Assembly (NCBI RefSeq): GCF_032062135.1
Contig: NC_092859.1
Span: 109,813,952 to 109,877,951 of the forward strand
Origin: Pyxicephalus adspersus
Lineage: Eukaryota > Chordata > Amphibia > Anura > Pyxicephalidae
Reading direction: 5' to 3'
Length of the DNA: 64,000 nucleotides
Made by a program: the position numbers and the translations under genes. Below the pieces are notes generated by a model. That model did no database searches. It had not been told where the DNA came from and saw only the letters and a list, made by a program, of their open reading frames with translations. Positions 63,537-64,000 of the stretch are shown here, piece after piece (position 1 is the stretch's first letter; every line of letters starts with the position of its first letter).

Positions 63537-64000
63537 TTAACCATGTCCTAAAGATAACAATGTACATTTATCAATCTAACTGTCACATACAGCTTTATGT
63601 AGGCGCTTTATAATAAATACATGCTTATCTATAGCTTGCTCATGGCTGTGCTCTGAACGAGCACAGTAAAAGCAGTCAGCGTGCCACACCTCCCCAAACT
63701 TTCCCTACGCCTCTACCTTTTGATCACAAGTATTACAAAGCCTTGCAAGTCATGCATTGAAAAACTACGACAAGTTACCAGCTTCTGGCTCTGTTTATTT
63801 ATTTATTTTGTACATTTCTGCCCTTGTCAACGTCTGGCGCCAGAGGAACACCATAAATAATAAACCTGGGCTATGGAATGAGCAACCGACCTGCTAAAGA
63901 CACGCGGCTTTCAAATGTCCTCGTCTTTTAACGTGCGGAATTTGAATTTTCAGGTGATGTGGTATTCTACTACATTACATCCTCTGCAATGTGCGGATGA

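Larger units (their letters stand above)
56276..64000 (-). other. taf3: TAF3 intron 2 (partial); no exon found
   Basis: From the exon 3 acceptor to the window edge I found no stretch encoding the TAF3 histone fold or the segment just before the EEEE tract, so exons 1 and 2 should lie beyond 64000. The interval holds a decayed hAT-like MITE (56483-56745), a 'gggttcacac' repeat (57902-58170), an AT microsatellite (59090-59138), an AAAT microsatellite (63512-63536) and two unique blocks that look like conserved non-coding DNA (59915-60290 and 61005-61320). Confidence 0.7.

Noticed and set aside
56276..64000. TAF3 histone-fold exons 1 and 2
   Set aside because: I searched for minus-strand sequence encoding the histone fold and the segment before the acidic tract and found none.
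1..64000. tRNA, snRNA, rRNA or microRNA genes
   Set aside because: No internal promoter boxes, conserved stem regions or family sequences were recognised. Palindromic MITEs can mimic microRNA hairpins but are repeats.

Overview
The window is AT-rich vertebrate nuclear DNA with long introns, microsatellites, many short non-autonomous DNA transposons and decayed LINEs. The protein and the repeat types (L2/CR1-type LINE tails ending in a 'ttgtaagctctt' tract, hAT-like and palindromic MITEs) fit an anuran amphibian, probably a ranid-like frog. That assignment rests on recognising repeat families and is an inference.

Only one protein-coding gene is supported: TAF3, the TFIID subunit 3 that reads H3K4me3 through a C-terminal PHD finger. 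It lies on the minus strand. Its large third exon is at 54486-56275, followed by four small exons at 50456-50541, 42151-42403, 38485-38591 and 35685-35796. All five have consensus splice sites and compatible phases, and together they give 781 residues plus a stop codon. The first two exons, carrying the histone-fold domain that pairs with TAF10, were not found and should lie beyond base 64000.

Region by region: 1-35 kb is downstream of TAF3 and has no recognisable gene. It holds a 24/25-bp minisatellite (590-1175), MITEs, a hAT-like element with a perfect 8-bp target duplication (13782-14472), an L2/CR1-type LINE 3' end (about 25.0-25.9 kb) and an L1/Tx1-like LINE 3' end (about 29.2-29.7 kb). 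35-56 kb is the TAF3 body; its introns contain further MITEs, a tandem array of about 550-bp LTR-like units (51.47-53.16 kb) and several unique blocks that look like conserved non-coding sequence. 56-64 kb is TAF3 intron 2.

In human, TAF3 is followed in the same orientation by GATA3. If that order holds here, the 1-35 kb stretch is the TAF3-GATA3 intergenic interval and the likely place for GATA3 regulatory elements. I found no new biological system. The best leads are a duplicated short helix-like motif inside TAF3, a NAGNAG splice acceptor, the LTR-like array and the candidate non-coding elements.
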